Of a stretch of DNA of 52,669 nt, positions 36,516-45,130 are shown one piece after another. Origin of the DNA: Chloroflexota bacterium (GTDB lineage: Bacteria; Chloroflexota; Limnocylindria; P2-11E); contig JAGWSB010000005.1 of NCBI GenBank assembly GCA_028876375.1, positions 1 to 52,669 of the forward strand, read 5' to 3'. Under the pieces are notes generated by a model that was not told the origin of the DNA, made no database searches, and was given only the letters and a program-made list of their open reading frames with translations. The translations under genes were made by a program, and so were the position numbers. Positions within the stretch are counted from its first letter, which is position 1; every line of letters starts with the position of its first letter.

Positions 36516-38056
36516 TACAGGGGGATATTGCCGTGCTTCTTGCGCGGGTCTTGAACGCGCTTGCCGGCCAGCGAGCGCAGCGCCGCGATCAGGCGCGGAC
36601 GCGTCTCGTGCGGCTCGATCACGTCGTCGATGTACCCGCGCGACGCCGCCACGTACGGGTCGGCGAATCGCTTCACGTACTCCTCGACCAGCTCGGCGCG
36701 CCGCGCCTCCTTGTCCCTCGCCTTGCCGATCTCGTCGCGGTAGAGGATGTTCACCGCCCCTTCGGGACCCATGACGGCGATCTCGGCGGTCGGCCAGGCG
36801 ACGTTGTAGTCCCCGCGGATGTGCTTGCTCGACATGACGTCGTACGCGCCCCCGTAGGCCTTGCGCGTGATGACCGTCAGCTTGGGCACCGTCGCTTCCG
36901 CGTAGGCGAACAGGAGCTTCGCGCCGTTGCGGATGATGCCGCCGTGCTCCTGCCCGACGCCGGGCAGGAACCCGGGAACGTCGACGAACGTGACGAGCGG
37001 GATGTTGAAGGCGTCGCAGAAGCGGACGAAGCGCGCGGCCTTCGTCGAAGCGTCGATGTCGAGGACCCCGGCCAGGACGGCGGGCTGCTGCGCCACGACG
37101 CCCACCGTGCGGCCGTCGAGGCGCGCGAAGGCGCAGATGACGTTCTGCGCCCAGCCGTCATGGACCGGCAGGAACGCGCCGTCGTCGACGACGCGGCGGA
37201 CGACCTCGTTCATGTCGTAGGGCTTTGTTGCGGATCGCGGAACGACGCGGTCGAGATCCCCGTCCGCGCGGTCCGGCGGGTCGGTCGTGGGGACGACCGG
37301 CGCCGGATCGAGGTTGTTCGAGGGGAGGTACCCGAGGAGACGGCGGACCAGGACGAGGCACTGGACCTCGTCGTCCGTCTCGAAGTGCGCGACGCCGCTC
37401 TTCTGCGCGTGGACGTCGGCCCCGCCGAGGCCGTCGAGGGTGACGTCCTCGTGGGTGACCGTCTTCACCACGTCCGGGCCCGTCACGAACATATAAGAGG
37501 TATCGCGGACCATGGCGACGAAGTCGGTGATGGCCGGGGAGTACACGGCTCCGCCGGCGCAGGGGCCCATGATCGCCGAGATCTGGGGCACGACTCCCGA
37601 CGCGAGGACGTTCCGCAGGAATACCTCGGCGTAGCCGCCGAGCGAGACGACGCCCTCCTGGATGCGCGCGCCTCCCGAGTCGTTGAGCCCGACGATCGGC
37701 GCGCCGTTCCGCATCGCGAGATCCATGATCTTCACGATCTTCGCCGCGTGGGCCTCGGCGAGAGAGCCCCCGAAGACGGTGAAGTCCTGGGCGAATGCGT
37801 ACACCAGGCGGCCGTCGACGCGCCCGAACCCGGTGATGACGCCGTCGCCGAGGACCTCGTCCGCGTCCGGAACGAGCTCGTTCGGACGCGCTCGCACGAA
37901 CTGGTCGAGCTCGACGAAGGAGCCTTCGTCGAGGAGCAGGTCGATCCTCTCGCGCGCCGTCATCTTGCCCTTGGCGTGCTGTTGCTCGATCCGGCGCTCG
38001 CCACCGCCGCGCAGCGCCTGCGCGCGCATCGACGTCAGCTGCTCGTCCGCCTTCAC
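36515..38056 (-). CDS. Acyl-CoA carboxylase carboxyltransferase (propionyl-CoA carboxylase beta-type)
   Basis: A 513-residue carboxyltransferase of the crotonase-like fold. Seen: [120 protein letters not shown] and [20 protein letters not shown]. The start is taken as the GTG at 38056 ([14 protein letters not shown]), nine bases after a -10-like TATCCT. The substrate is probably propionyl-CoA, given the mutase and epimerase downstream. First gene of the 25-gene block. Confidence 0.94.
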   Translation of the reverse strand: MKADEQLTSMRAQALRGGGERRIEQQHAKGKMTARERIDLLLDEGSFVELDQFVRARPNELVPDADEVLGDGVITGFGRVDGRLVYAFAQDFTVFGGSLAEAHAAKIVKIMDLAMRNGAPIVGLNDSGGARIQEGVVSLGGYAEVFLRNVLASGVVPQISAIMGPCAGGAVYSPAITDFVAMVRDTSYMFVTGPDVVKTVTHEDVTLDGLGGADVHAQKSGVAHFETDDEVQCLVLVRRLLGYLPSNNLDPAPVVPTTDPPDRADGDLDRVVPRSATKPYDMNEVVRRVVDDGAFLPVHDGWAQNVICAFARLDGRTVGVVAQQPAVLAGVLDIDASTKAARFVRFCDAFNIPLVTFVDVPGFLPGVGQEHGGIIRNGAKLLFAYAEATVPKLTVITRKAYGGAYDVMSSKHIRGDYNVAWPTAEIAVMGPEGAVNILYRDEIGKARDKEARRAELVEEYVKRFADPYVAASRGYIDDVIEPHETRPRLIAALRSLAGKRVQDPRKKHGNIPL

Positions 38057-38065
38057 GTCGCCCGG

Positions 38066-38071
38066 AGGATA
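38066..38071 (-). promoter_or_regulatory. Candidate -10 of the carboxylase-led gene block
   Basis: TATCCT on the minus strand nine bases before the GTG at 38056, in the 44-base gap after the response-regulator gene. No matching -35 was found. Transcription would give a leader of only a few bases. Confidence 0.3.
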
Positions 38072-38100
38072 CGTTCGGCCCGACCCGCGCGTGCGCGCTC

Positions 38101-38805
38101 CTAGCCGGCGGTCTCCGTCGCCGCCTCGCCGCGGCGCGTCAGGCGGTACCCCACCGTTCGGACGTTCTCCACGTCCAGATCGCTGCCGGCGGCGGCGAGC
38201 TTCGAGCGCAGGCGGTACATCGGCCCGCGCACGAGGTCGCGGTCGGCGCGCTCGCCGCGCCATCCCGCGCGCAGCAGCTCGGAGATCGTGACGAGGCCGC
38301 CGCGGCTGAGACAGGCGAAGAGCGCGAACTCGACGGGGGTGAGGTCGAGGAGGCGTCCATTGACGCGGGCCTCGTACGTCCGGAGGTCCACGACGACGTC
38401 GTCGAGCCGCAGGCGCGGTCCGGCGCGGCGCAGCACGGCACGGACCCGGCCGATCAGCTCTTCCTTGGCGAAGGGCTTCGTCAGGTAGTCCTCCGCGCCC
38501 ATCTCCAGGAAGCGCGCCACCTCGCGCGCGTCGCGGCGACCGGTGACGACGACGATCGGGATGCCGCGCTCCTCGATGGCTCGGTACACCTCCTCACCGG
38601 AGATGTTCGGCAGCCCGAGGTCGAGGAGGACCAGGTCGGGCGGCTCGGCGCGCAGCCGGCGCAGCGCGCTCTCGCCCTCGTAGGCGATCGCGACCTCGTA
38701 CCCGGCCCCTCCCAGGAACAGCGCCATGATGCCGACGAGCGAACGCTCGTCCTCCACGATGAGGATCCGCGCCGCGCGCTCGACCGCCGCATCGAGCTCG
38801 GTCAC
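38101..38805 (-). CDS. OmpR/PhoB-family response regulator (orphan)
   Basis: A 234-residue regulator. The receiver domain has the acidic pair in [20 protein letters not shown], the phospho-acceptor D62 in [20 protein letters not shown], the threonine switch in IVVVTGRRD and the lysine in [20 protein letters not shown]. The winged-helix domain (about residues 130-225) has [20 protein letters not shown] and [23 protein letters not shown] start at 38805, seven bases after a TAGCCT hexamer. No histidine kinase lies next to it. The gene before it is a divergent permease and the gene after it a carboxylase. Confidence 0.92.
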   Translation of the reverse strand: MTELDAAVERAARILIVEDERSLVGIMALFLGGAGYEVAIAYEGESALRRLRAEPPDLVLLDLGLPNISGEEVYRAIEERGIPIVVVTGRRDAREVARFLEMGAEDYLTKPFAKEELIGRVRAVLRRAGPRLRLDDVVVDLRTYEARVNGRLLDLTPVEFALFACLSRGGLVTISELLRAGWRGERADRDLVRGPMYRLRSKLAAAGSDLDVENVRTVGYRLTRRGEAATETAG

Positions 38806-38812
38806 GCGTCCG

Positions 38813-38818
38813 AGGCTA
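38813..38818 (-). promoter_or_regulatory. Candidate -10 for the response-regulator gene
   Basis: TAGCCT on the minus strand seven bases before the GTG at 38805, fitting a leaderless or near-leaderless start. A weak GTGATC lies 15 bases upstream. The remainder of the divergent 207-base gap (38806-39012) is GC-rich and has no gene. Confidence 0.3.
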
Positions 38819-38954
38819 GGCGGCGGCCGCTCCGATCACCGTTCCGCGAACGTCGCGCGACGGTCGCGGAGAGGTGACGGACCGGTCCGAACGCCGTCAC
38901 CAAAGCGCACCCCGCGCGCGACACGCGGTCCACACATCCACCGCGTCGCGGCGA

Positions 38955-38983
38955 CTGACCGCGCGACGACCCCTCCTTAGCGT
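38955..38983 (+). promoter_or_regulatory. Promoter of the amino-acid permease gene
   Basis: CTGACC (38955-38960, four of six -35 matches), 17 bases, then TAGCGT (38978-38983, TAnnnT-type -10). Transcription would start near 38990 and give a leader of about 23 bases that includes the AGGGAGGA ribosome-binding site before the ATG at 39013. Confidence 0.5.
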
Positions 38984-39012
38984 CGGCCCATCACAGGAAC
39001 AGGGAGGATCGC

Positions 39013-40560
39013 ATGGCCGCGGAAACCGCTGCCGCCACGACCGGCATGAAGAAGACCCTCGGACTGACCGGCGTGACCGTGAACGCCATGGCGCTCATCG
39101 CGCCCGGAGCGTTCCTCTGGATCACCTACCAGGTCCAGGCCGCACAGACGCTTCCCGGCACCGGCGCGTCCACGGCGATGGACATGTTCGCGGGCATCGT
39201 CTTCGCCCTCGTCCTCGCCTTCTTCACGGCGTTCTCGTACTCGGAGCTCGCGCGGATCTACCCCGAGGCGGGCACGGGGAGCTGCTACTACTTCGCGGAG
39301 CGCTCGTTCCTCGACAAGCTCAACGCCGCGCACCACCGCTGGGCGCGTCCCGCGAAGCTCGCGACCGGCTGGGCGGCGCACCTCTTCTACTGGGTCTACC
39401 CCGGCGTGATGGTCTCCTTCATGGCCATCCTCGTCGCCTACGTCCTCCAGCAGTTCGGCCTGAACATCGGGATGGCCGGACAGCTCGTCGTCGCCGCGGT
39501 CTTCTCGGTCGTCGTCGGCTTCATCGCCATCCGCGGCGTCACGGGCTCGACGACGACCTCCCTCGTCATCAACGTCATCCAGCTCGTCACGCTCGTCGGC
39601 TTCTCCCTCCTCGCGGTGGCCTACCGCATGCTGGATCCCGACCACGCGAGCTTCGCGTTCGCGAGCGCGCCCGCGGTCGTCCTGCCGAAGGACCTCTTCA
39701 GCGTCTTCTCGCAAGCGACGATCGCCATCCTCATCCTCGTCGGCTTCGAGTCGGCGACCGCGTTCGGCGCGGAGGCGAAGAACGCCAAGCGCGACGTGCC
39801 ACGCGCCGTCATCCTCGCGCTCGTCATCCAGGGTCTCTTCGCGTACCTCATCGAGTACTTCAGCGCCAACTACGCGCTCTCCGACAAGCTCGTCGGGACC
39901 GACGCGGCGGGCAAGGCCATCAGCGGGATGGACGCCGCGGCCGCCTCGAGCGCGCCGATCGGCGACCTCATCAAGCAGATCGGCGACACGATGCTCGGCG
40001 GCCTGGGGTTCCCGCTCATGGTCGTCGTCGCGGTCACGGTCGCGCTCGCCATCCTCGGGACCACGCTCTCCGCGATGAACACCGGGGTGCGCATCACCTA
40101 CGCGATGGCGCAGGACGAGGAGATGCCCGGACTGCTCGGGCTCCTCCACGGACGGTTCGCGACGCCGCACGTCGCCGTCGTCGTCCTCGTGATCGTGTCG
40201 GGCCTGGTCGGAATGATCGGGACGCTCTCCGTCGTCACCCTCACCGGCATCACGCTGGCCTCGAACTTCGGGACGTTCGTGCTCTACGGGCTGACGTGCC
40301 TCATCGCGGTCAACGCCTTCCTCGGACGCGCCGACTTCAGCTTCGTGAAGCACGCGGTCGTCCCGATCCTCGGGTTCCTCGCGAACATGGTCATGCTCAT
40401 CACGATCTTCGCCCTCGGCTTCATCGGCGGCGGGGACGCGCAGACGGAGTCGTTCATGGCGCTCGGTTTCGCGGGCGTCTGGCTCGTCGCGAGCGTCCTC
40501 TACGTCCTGACCCGGCGGAAGCCGCAGCCCCGGGCCGTCCCCGAGCGGACCACTGCCTGA
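39013..40560 (+). CDS. APC-family amino-acid permease
   Basis: A 515-residue integral membrane transporter of the amino acid-polyamine-organocation superfamily. It opens KKTLGLTGVTVNAMALIAPG with the unwound TM1 motif, then has ARIYPEAGTGSCYYFAERSF in the TM2-TM3 region, FESATAFGAEAKNAKRDVPR around TM6-7, and a late TYAMAQDEEMPGLLGLLHGR. About 12 helices are seen. A long soluble-looking loop (SDKLVGTDAAGKAISGMDAA) lies between helices. Substrate not decidable; glutamine or another amino acid would suit the downstream glutamine synthetase. A good ribosome-binding site precedes the ATG. Confidence 0.92.
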   Translation: MAAETAAATTGMKKTLGLTGVTVNAMALIAPGAFLWITYQVQAAQTLPGTGASTAMDMFAGIVFALVLAFFTAFSYSELARIYPEAGTGSCYYFAERSFLDKLNAAHHRWARPAKLATGWAAHLFYWVYPGVMVSFMAILVAYVLQQFGLNIGMAGQLVVAAVFSVVVGFIAIRGVTGSTTTSLVINVIQLVTLVGFSLLAVAYRMLDPDHASFAFASAPAVVLPKDLFSVFSQATIAILILVGFESATAFGAEAKNAKRDVPRAVILALVIQGLFAYLIEYFSANYALSDKLVGTDAAGKAISGMDAAAASSAPIGDLIKQIGDTMLGGLGFPLMVVVAVTVALAILGTTLSAMNTGVRITYAMAQDEEMPGLLGLLHGRFATPHVAVVVLVIVSGLVGMIGTLSVVTLTGITLASNFGTFVLYGLTCLIAVNAFLGRADFSFVKHAVVPILGFLANMVMLITIFALGFIGGGDAQTESFMALGFAGVWLVASVLYVLTRRKPQPRAVPERTTA

Positions 40561-40578
40561 GCCCCCCATCGCCTCCGT

Positions 40579-40614
40579 CCGGGCCGGGGGACGTCGACGG
40601 AGCCCCCGGCCCGG
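40579..40614 (+). terminator. Hairpin after the permease gene
   Basis: A perfect 12-bp stem, CCGGGCCGGGGG (40579-40590) with CCCCCGGCCCGG (40603-40614), 18 bases after the permease stop. No U tract follows. Probably a terminator or attenuator separating the permease from the phosphatase-kinase-glnA genes. Confidence 0.65.
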
Positions 40615-40634
40615 TCGCGCCCGACTAGCCTGTC

Positions 40635-41438
40635 GTGATCGAGCTCGACGTCGGCGCGACCTCGGAGACGGGACCTCGTCCGATCAACGAGGACCACGTC
40701 GCCTGGCGTCTGCCGGAGGACCCGCTGCTGCGCGAGCGCAAGGGCGCGCTCTTCGTGCTGGCCGACGGCGTCGGCGGCCACGCGGCCGGCGAGGTCGCGA
40801 GCGCGACGGCGGCCGCGACGCTCCTCGAGGAGTACTTCTCCCCCTCCAATCACGCCCGGGTCGAGCCCGCGCTGCAGCGGGCGATGCAGGCCGCGAACAT
40901 GCGCGTCTACGAGATGGCGGAGCGCGACCAGCATCTCGCGCGGATGCAGACGACGCTCGACGGGCTTGCCGTGACGGACGCGGGGGCGTACGTCGCGCAC
41001 GTCGGCGACGGCCGCGTCTACCACTGGCGCGACGGCAGCGTGCGCCAGCTGACGTCGGATCACTCGGAGGTCTCCGAGCTCGTGCGGCTGCGCCTGGTGA
41101 AGCGCGAGAAGCTGCGGACGCATCCGCGCCGCAGCATCCTCACGCGGACGTGCGGGGCGCAGCTCATCCTGCGGCCGGACTTCCTGCGCCAGCCGCTCCG
41201 CGCCGGGGACCGGTTCCTCCTCTGCACCGACGGGCTGTGGGCGGCGCTCGAGGACGAGGAGATCGCGCGGATCCTCGGCCGCGGTCCCGCGCCGGACACG
41301 TGCGCCGAGCTCGTCGCGGCGGCGCTCCGCGCCGGGACCGAGGACAACGTGAGCGCTCAGGTGGTGCGTATACGCGCCGTCGCGGCCACGCCGCCGCAGC
41401 CGCGCTGGCGCCCATCCTTCCTCGGGCGGGCCGGCTAG
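40635..41438 (+). CDS. PP2C-family Ser/Thr protein phosphatase
   Basis: A 267-residue PPM phosphatase. Motifs: VGATSETGPRPINEDHVAWR, ALFVLADGVGGHAAGEVAS (DGVGG metal site), TTLDGLAVTDAGAYVAHVGD with GRVYHWRDG, SILTRTCGA, FLLCTDGLWAALEDEEIARI and AGTEDNVSAQVVRIRA (EDN). The GTG start at 40635 sets the N-terminus directly at the first conserved strand. No membrane segment. Its stop shares a base with the kinase start (TAGTG). It probably reverses phosphorylation by that kinase. Confidence 0.93.
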   Translation: MIELDVGATSETGPRPINEDHVAWRLPEDPLLRERKGALFVLADGVGGHAAGEVASATAAATLLEEYFSPSNHARVEPALQRAMQAANMRVYEMAERDQHLARMQTTLDGLAVTDAGAYVAHVGDGRVYHWRDGSVRQLTSDHSEVSELVRLRLVKREKLRTHPRRSILTRTCGAQLILRPDFLRQPLRAGDRFLLCTDGLWAALEDEEIARILGRGPAPDTCAELVAAALRAGTEDNVSAQVVRIRAVAATPPQPRWRPSFLGRAG

Positions 41439-42436
41439 TGCTGCAGTACGAGGTCGGCCAGCTCATCGACGGCCGCTACGAGGTCCTCGCCTCGCTCGGC
41501 CAGGGCGGGATGGGCGCGAGCTTCCGCGCGCGGGACCGCTCGACCGGCCGCGAGGTCGTGGTGAAGATCCCCAGCATCGCCCTCATCGGCGACCCCGGGA
41601 CGTACAGCCGCTACCAGCGCGAGCTCGAGATCGCGCGCCGCCTCGCGCATCCGCGCCTGCAGAACCTCGTCGCCTCGGGCCAGCTGCCGGGCGGCGCGCC
41701 GTACATGGTGCTCGAGTACCACGAGGGCCGGTCGTTCCGCGAGGTCCTCTCCGAGCGCGGACCGCTCCCGGTCGACGAGGCCGTCGCGCTGGCGGCGCAG
41801 CTCGCCGAGACGATGGAGCACGTCCATCAGCACGGCGTCGTCCACCGCGACCTGAAGCCCGAGAACCTCCTGCTCACGCGCGAGGGCGACCTCGTCGTGC
41901 TCGACTTCGGCATCGCATTCCTCCAGGGCGCGCGCCGCCTCACGTTCCACCGGCTCACGTCGAGCGTGGGGACGCCGGACTACATGGCGCCCGAGCAGGT
42001 GAGCGGCGAGCGCGGGGACGCGCGCACCGACGTCTACGCGATCGGCGCGATCCTCTACGAGATGCTCACCGGGCGGCCGCCCTTCCAGGGCGACAACGCG
42101 CTCGCGGTGATGGGGCAGCGGCTGACGAGCGACCCGCGTCCGCCGCGCGAGCTGCGCCCTGAGGTCTCGCCGCAGCTCGACAGCGTCGTGCGCCGCGCGC
42201 TCCGCCGCGACCGCGCCGACCGGTACCCGTCCGCGGCGGCGCTGTGCGAGGATCTGCTCCACCTCGACGCGGTGGTGCCGGACGAGCCCGGACCGACGGC
42301 GCATCTGGGCTACGCGCCGCGCGGCGACCTGCCCCCGCCCCGTACGATCGCGCTCATCCTCGTCGTGGTGTTCGGCGTCCTCGGCGCCATCGGCGTCCTC
42401 GCGGAGCTCGCGCATCGCGCGCAAGGAGGTCAGTGA
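41438..42436 (+). CDS. Hanks-type Ser/Thr protein kinase with C-terminal membrane anchor
   Basis: A 332-residue kinase. Starting at GTG 41438 (TAGTG overlap), it has the G-loop YEVLASLGQGGMGASFRARD, the lysine in EVVVKIPS, the catalytic loop VVHRDLKPENLLLTREGDLV, DFGIAFLQGARR, GTPDYMAPEQVSGERGDART and YAIGAILYEMLTGRPPFQGD. A single C-terminal helix (TIALILVVVFGVLGAIGVLA) anchors it with only about ten residues after it, so there is no outer sensor domain. The likely partner is the phosphatase. The overlap with glutamine synthetase suggests a link with nitrogen metabolism. Confidence 0.94.
   Translation: MLQYEVGQLIDGRYEVLASLGQGGMGASFRARDRSTGREVVVKIPSIALIGDPGTYSRYQRELEIARRLAHPRLQNLVASGQLPGGAPYMVLEYHEGRSFREVLSERGPLPVDEAVALAAQLAETMEHVHQHGVVHRDLKPENLLLTREGDLVVLDFGIAFLQGARRLTFHRLTSSVGTPDYMAPEQVSGERGDARTDVYAIGAILYEMLTGRPPFQGDNALAVMGQRLTSDPRPPRELRPEVSPQLDSVVRRALRRDRADRYPSAAALCEDLLHLDAVVPDEPGPTAHLGYAPRGDLPPPRTIALILVVVFGVLGAIGVLAELAHRAQGGQ
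42423..42430 (+). promoter_or_regulatory. Shine-Dalgarno site of glnA inside the kinase gene
   Basis: AAGGAGGT at 42423-42430, five bases before the ATG at 42436, lying in the last codons of the kinase gene. A near-perfect ribosome-binding site that lets the synthetase be translated strongly even though its start overlaps the kinase stop by one base (TGATG). Confidence 0.85.
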
Positions 42437-43749
42437 TGGTCAGCGTCGACCGGCTCGAGGCCGAGGGCGTCGGATCGGTGCAGCTCCAATTCACCGACGT
42501 GCCCGGCGCGGTGAAGAGCGTCACGATCCCGACCTCGCACCTGGCGGCCGTCCTCGAGGAGGGCCTGTGGTTCGACGGCTCATCCGTCGAGGGCTTGGCG
42601 CGCGTCGCCGAGAGCGACCTGTACCTGCGTCCCGATCCGTCGACGCTCGCGATCCTCCCGTGGGAGCGCCGGCCGACCGCGCGGCTCATCTGCGACCTGT
42701 TCCAGCCCGACGGGACGCCGTTCACCGCCGACCCGCGCCGCGCGCTCCGTTCGGCCCTCGACGACGCCAGGGACCTCGGCTTCGTCTACCGCGTCGCCTG
42801 CGAGCTCGAGTTCTCGATCTTCCACGCGCCCGCCGACGGAGAGCGCGCGCTGCGGCCGATCGACAGCGGCGGCTACTTCGAGGTCACCGAGGACCGGGCG
42901 GAAGAGGTCTGCCGCGCGGCGACGGGCGCGCTCGCCTCGCTCGGCTTCGCCGTGGAGATGACGCACCACGAGGTCGCGCCGGGGCAGCACGAGATCGACC
43001 TCGCCGTCGCCGGCGCGCTCGAGCTCGCCGACGCCCTCGTCGCGCTCAAGACGGCGCTGCGCGTCTACGGGCGGCGCGACGGCCTCCTGGTCAGCTTCAT
43101 GCCGAAACCCATCGAGAACAAGAGCGGGTCCGGCCTGCACATCCAGCAGGTCCTCGTCGAGCGCGCGAGCGGGCGTGACGCCTTCTTCGATCCGGACCAC
43201 GCCTACCAGCTGTCGGCCGCGGGGCGGCGGTTCGTCGCCGGGCAGCTCGCGCACGCGCGGGCGATGTGCGCGGTCGTGGCGCCGCTCGTGAACTCGTACA
43301 AGCGGCTCATGGGCGGGAACGAGGCGCCCGCGCACATCGCCTGGGCGCGCACGAGCCGCGGCGCGCTCATCCGCGTGCCGAACGCGACCGCGGGTCACCC
43401 GACGCTGGTCGAGCTGCGCGCGCCCGACCCGAGCTGCAACCCCTACCTCGCGCTCGCGGTCATGCTCCGCGCCGGCCTCGACGGGATCGCGAGCGAGCTC
43501 GAGCTCCCCGAGCCCATCGAGGAGCCGCTGGTCCGCGAGCCCAAGCGCGCGGAGGGCGAGCCGATCGCGGACGTACTCCCGGGGACGCTCGCGGAGGCGC
43601 TCGAGGCGCTGGCGTGGGACCCCGTCGTGCGCGACGCGCTCGGGCAGCCGATCTACGAGCGCTTCCTGGCGGCCAAGGAGCGCGAGTGGGCCGAGCACAG
43701 CGCGCACGTCAGCGAGTGGGAGCTGCGCACGTACCTCGAGCGCGCCTGA
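42436..43749 (+). CDS. glnA: Type I glutamine synthetase (GSI-alpha-like)
   Basis: A 437-residue enzyme that makes glutamine from glutamate and ammonia. Seen: VQLQFTDVPGAVKSVTIPTS, GLWFDGSSVEGLARVAESDL, VACELEFSIF, HHEVAPGQHEIDLAVAGALE, FMPKPIENKSGSGLHIQQVL, VAPLVNSYKRLMGGNEAPAH and APDPSCNPYLALAVMLRAGL. The length and the lack of the NLYDLPP adenylylation loop place it in the GSI-alpha class, so control by adenylylation is unlikely. It is coupled to the kinase gene. Confidence 0.93.
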   Translation: MVSVDRLEAEGVGSVQLQFTDVPGAVKSVTIPTSHLAAVLEEGLWFDGSSVEGLARVAESDLYLRPDPSTLAILPWERRPTARLICDLFQPDGTPFTADPRRALRSALDDARDLGFVYRVACELEFSIFHAPADGERALRPIDSGGYFEVTEDRAEEVCRAATGALASLGFAVEMTHHEVAPGQHEIDLAVAGALELADALVALKTALRVYGRRDGLLVSFMPKPIENKSGSGLHIQQVLVERASGRDAFFDPDHAYQLSAAGRRFVAGQLAHARAMCAVVAPLVNSYKRLMGGNEAPAHIAWARTSRGALIRVPNATAGHPTLVELRAPDPSCNPYLALAVMLRAGLDGIASELELPEPIEEPLVREPKRAEGEPIADVLPGTLAEALEALAWDPVVRDALGQPIYERFLAAKEREWAEHSAHVSEWELRTYLERA

Positions 43750-43755
43750 GGCGGC

Positions 43756-45048
43756 TCAGCGGCCCGGATCGGCCACCTTCGGGACCGTGTCGACGACGAC
43801 GTTCGCGACCGCTCCCCCGGAGAGACGCGCCTCGCGGATGCGCACGTCGGTGACGACGTCGTGCGTCGCGGGGTCGAACGCGAAGCGCCCGCGCGGGCCG
43901 GCGAACGAGACGCGCTCGAGCGCGGCGACGAGCGCCGCCGGGTCGGAGGTCGCGCCCGACGTCGCGGTGAGCGCCGCCTCGAGCGCCGCCATCGCGTCCC
44001 ACATCGCGACGGCGTAGCCGTCGGGCGCCAGGGGCTCGCCCGTCTCGTCGTCCTTGTACTCCGCGCGGAAGTCACTGATGAGCTTCTTGTTCTCGCCGTT
44101 CGAGAGGTCCGGCGACCAGAAGTGCGACGTCACGACGCCCGCCGCGGCGTCCTTCGCCGCGTGCAGGACCTCCGTGTCGGCCAGGGTGCCCGGACCGTAG
44201 AGCGCGTACCCGGACGCGCGCATCCCCGCTTTCCCCCATTCGGTCAGGAACGCCTCGGCGTCGTCGGTGCGGAAGGCCGCGAACACCGCCTTCGTGCCCT
44301 GCGTCTTGAGCTGCGCGACGACGGTGGCCTGATCCGATCCGCGCGGCACCGCCGTCTTCCGGGTGAGGGCCCCGCCGTACCGGGCGAGACCCTCAGCGAA
44401 CGCCGCCGTCGTCTCGGCGCCGAAGGCATCGTCGGCGTACACGGCGACGACCTGCGCCCGGCCGGAGCGCGCGACCCACGCGCCGAGCGGCTGGCCGAGC
44501 TGCCACGACGATGCCGACGTCCGGAACACGTAGGTGCTCTTGCAGCTGGGCGTGCACCCGCCGTTCGCGCGCGTCAGCGCGTTAGCGGGCGCCCAGGTGT
44601 CGAGGTACACGAGGTGCTGGGCGTCCGCGACGTCGCGCATCACGTACGCCGTCGCGGTCGCCGAGCCGCCCATGAGCAGTCCCACCTTCTCCTGCCCGAG
44701 CAGGACGTCGCGCACCTTCACCCTATCCGTCGCGGGATCCGTCGATTCGTCCGAATACACGAGCTCGACGCGCCGCCCCGCCAGCGCGCCCCCGCGCTGC
44801 TTCAGATAGAGGTCGGCGGCACGGCGCTGCGACGAGCCGATGTCGACGTCGACCGCCTGCTCTGTGTACGGGACGACCACGCCGATGCGGAGCGGCACCC
44901 GCCCGGACGCTCCGGCGGACGCCGCCGCGCGTGGGTGCGCCGTGGCGCTCGCCGTCGCGCTCGCACGCCCGGCCGGGGTGCCGGAGCAGGCGACGGAGAA
45001 CGCCGCCGCCGACCCCGCGAGCAGGAGCCGCCGTCTCGAGATGGTCAC
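43756..45048 (-). CDS. Branched-chain-amino-acid-type ABC substrate-binding lipoprotein (Peripla_BP_6)
   Basis: A 430-residue exported binding protein. After ISRRRLLLAGSAAAFSVACS (twin-arginine-like SRRR with a lipobox cysteine) comes a Ala/Ser/Thr linker, then LRIGVVVPYTEQAVDVDIGS, the beta-alpha pattern RRVELVYSDESTDPATDRVK, LMGGSATATAYVMRDVADAQ, RTSASSWQLGQPLGAWVARS and VVAVYADDAFGAETTAAFAE. The GTG at 45048 has GGAGG eight bases before it; an upstream in-frame GTG at 45063 would place this ribosome site inside the gene. No matching LIV permease or ATPase is in the window. It follows an NMT1-type binding-protein gene. Confidence 0.88.
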   Translation of the reverse strand: MTISRRRLLLAGSAAAFSVACSGTPAGRASATASATAHPRAAASAGASGRVPLRIGVVVPYTEQAVDVDIGSSQRRAADLYLKQRGGALAGRRVELVYSDESTDPATDRVKVRDVLLGQEKVGLLMGGSATATAYVMRDVADAQHLVYLDTWAPANALTRANGGCTPSCKSTYVFRTSASSWQLGQPLGAWVARSGRAQVVAVYADDAFGAETTAAFAEGLARYGGALTRKTAVPRGSDQATVVAQLKTQGTKAVFAAFRTDDAEAFLTEWGKAGMRASGYALYGPGTLADTEVLHAAKDAAAGVVTSHFWSPDLSNGENKKLISDFRAEYKDDETGEPLAPDGYAVAMWDAMAALEAALTATSGATSDPAALVAALERVSFAGPRGRFAFDPATHDVVTDVRIREARLSGGAVANVVVDTVPKVADPGR

Positions 45049-45084
45049 GCGTTCCACCTCCACCGCGCCGCGATCGTGAGGGGG

Positions 45085-45120
45085 CCGAGGGGCGCCGGCG
45101 TCGCGGCCGACGCCCCTCGG
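45085..45120 (-). terminator. Hairpin between the two binding-protein genes
   Basis: A perfect 10-bp stem, CCGAGGGGCG (45085-45094) with CGCCCCTCGG (45111-45120), ten bases after the stop of the NMT1-type binding protein. It would limit read-through to the gene at 43756-45048. No U tract. Confidence 0.6.
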
Positions 45121-45130
45121 GGCATGGGGA

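Noticed and set aside
38977-40569. A 530-codon minus-strand open frame opposite the amino-acid permease
   Set aside because: Highly charged shadow with no motifs; the plus strand has a typical 12-helix permease with promoter and ribosome site.
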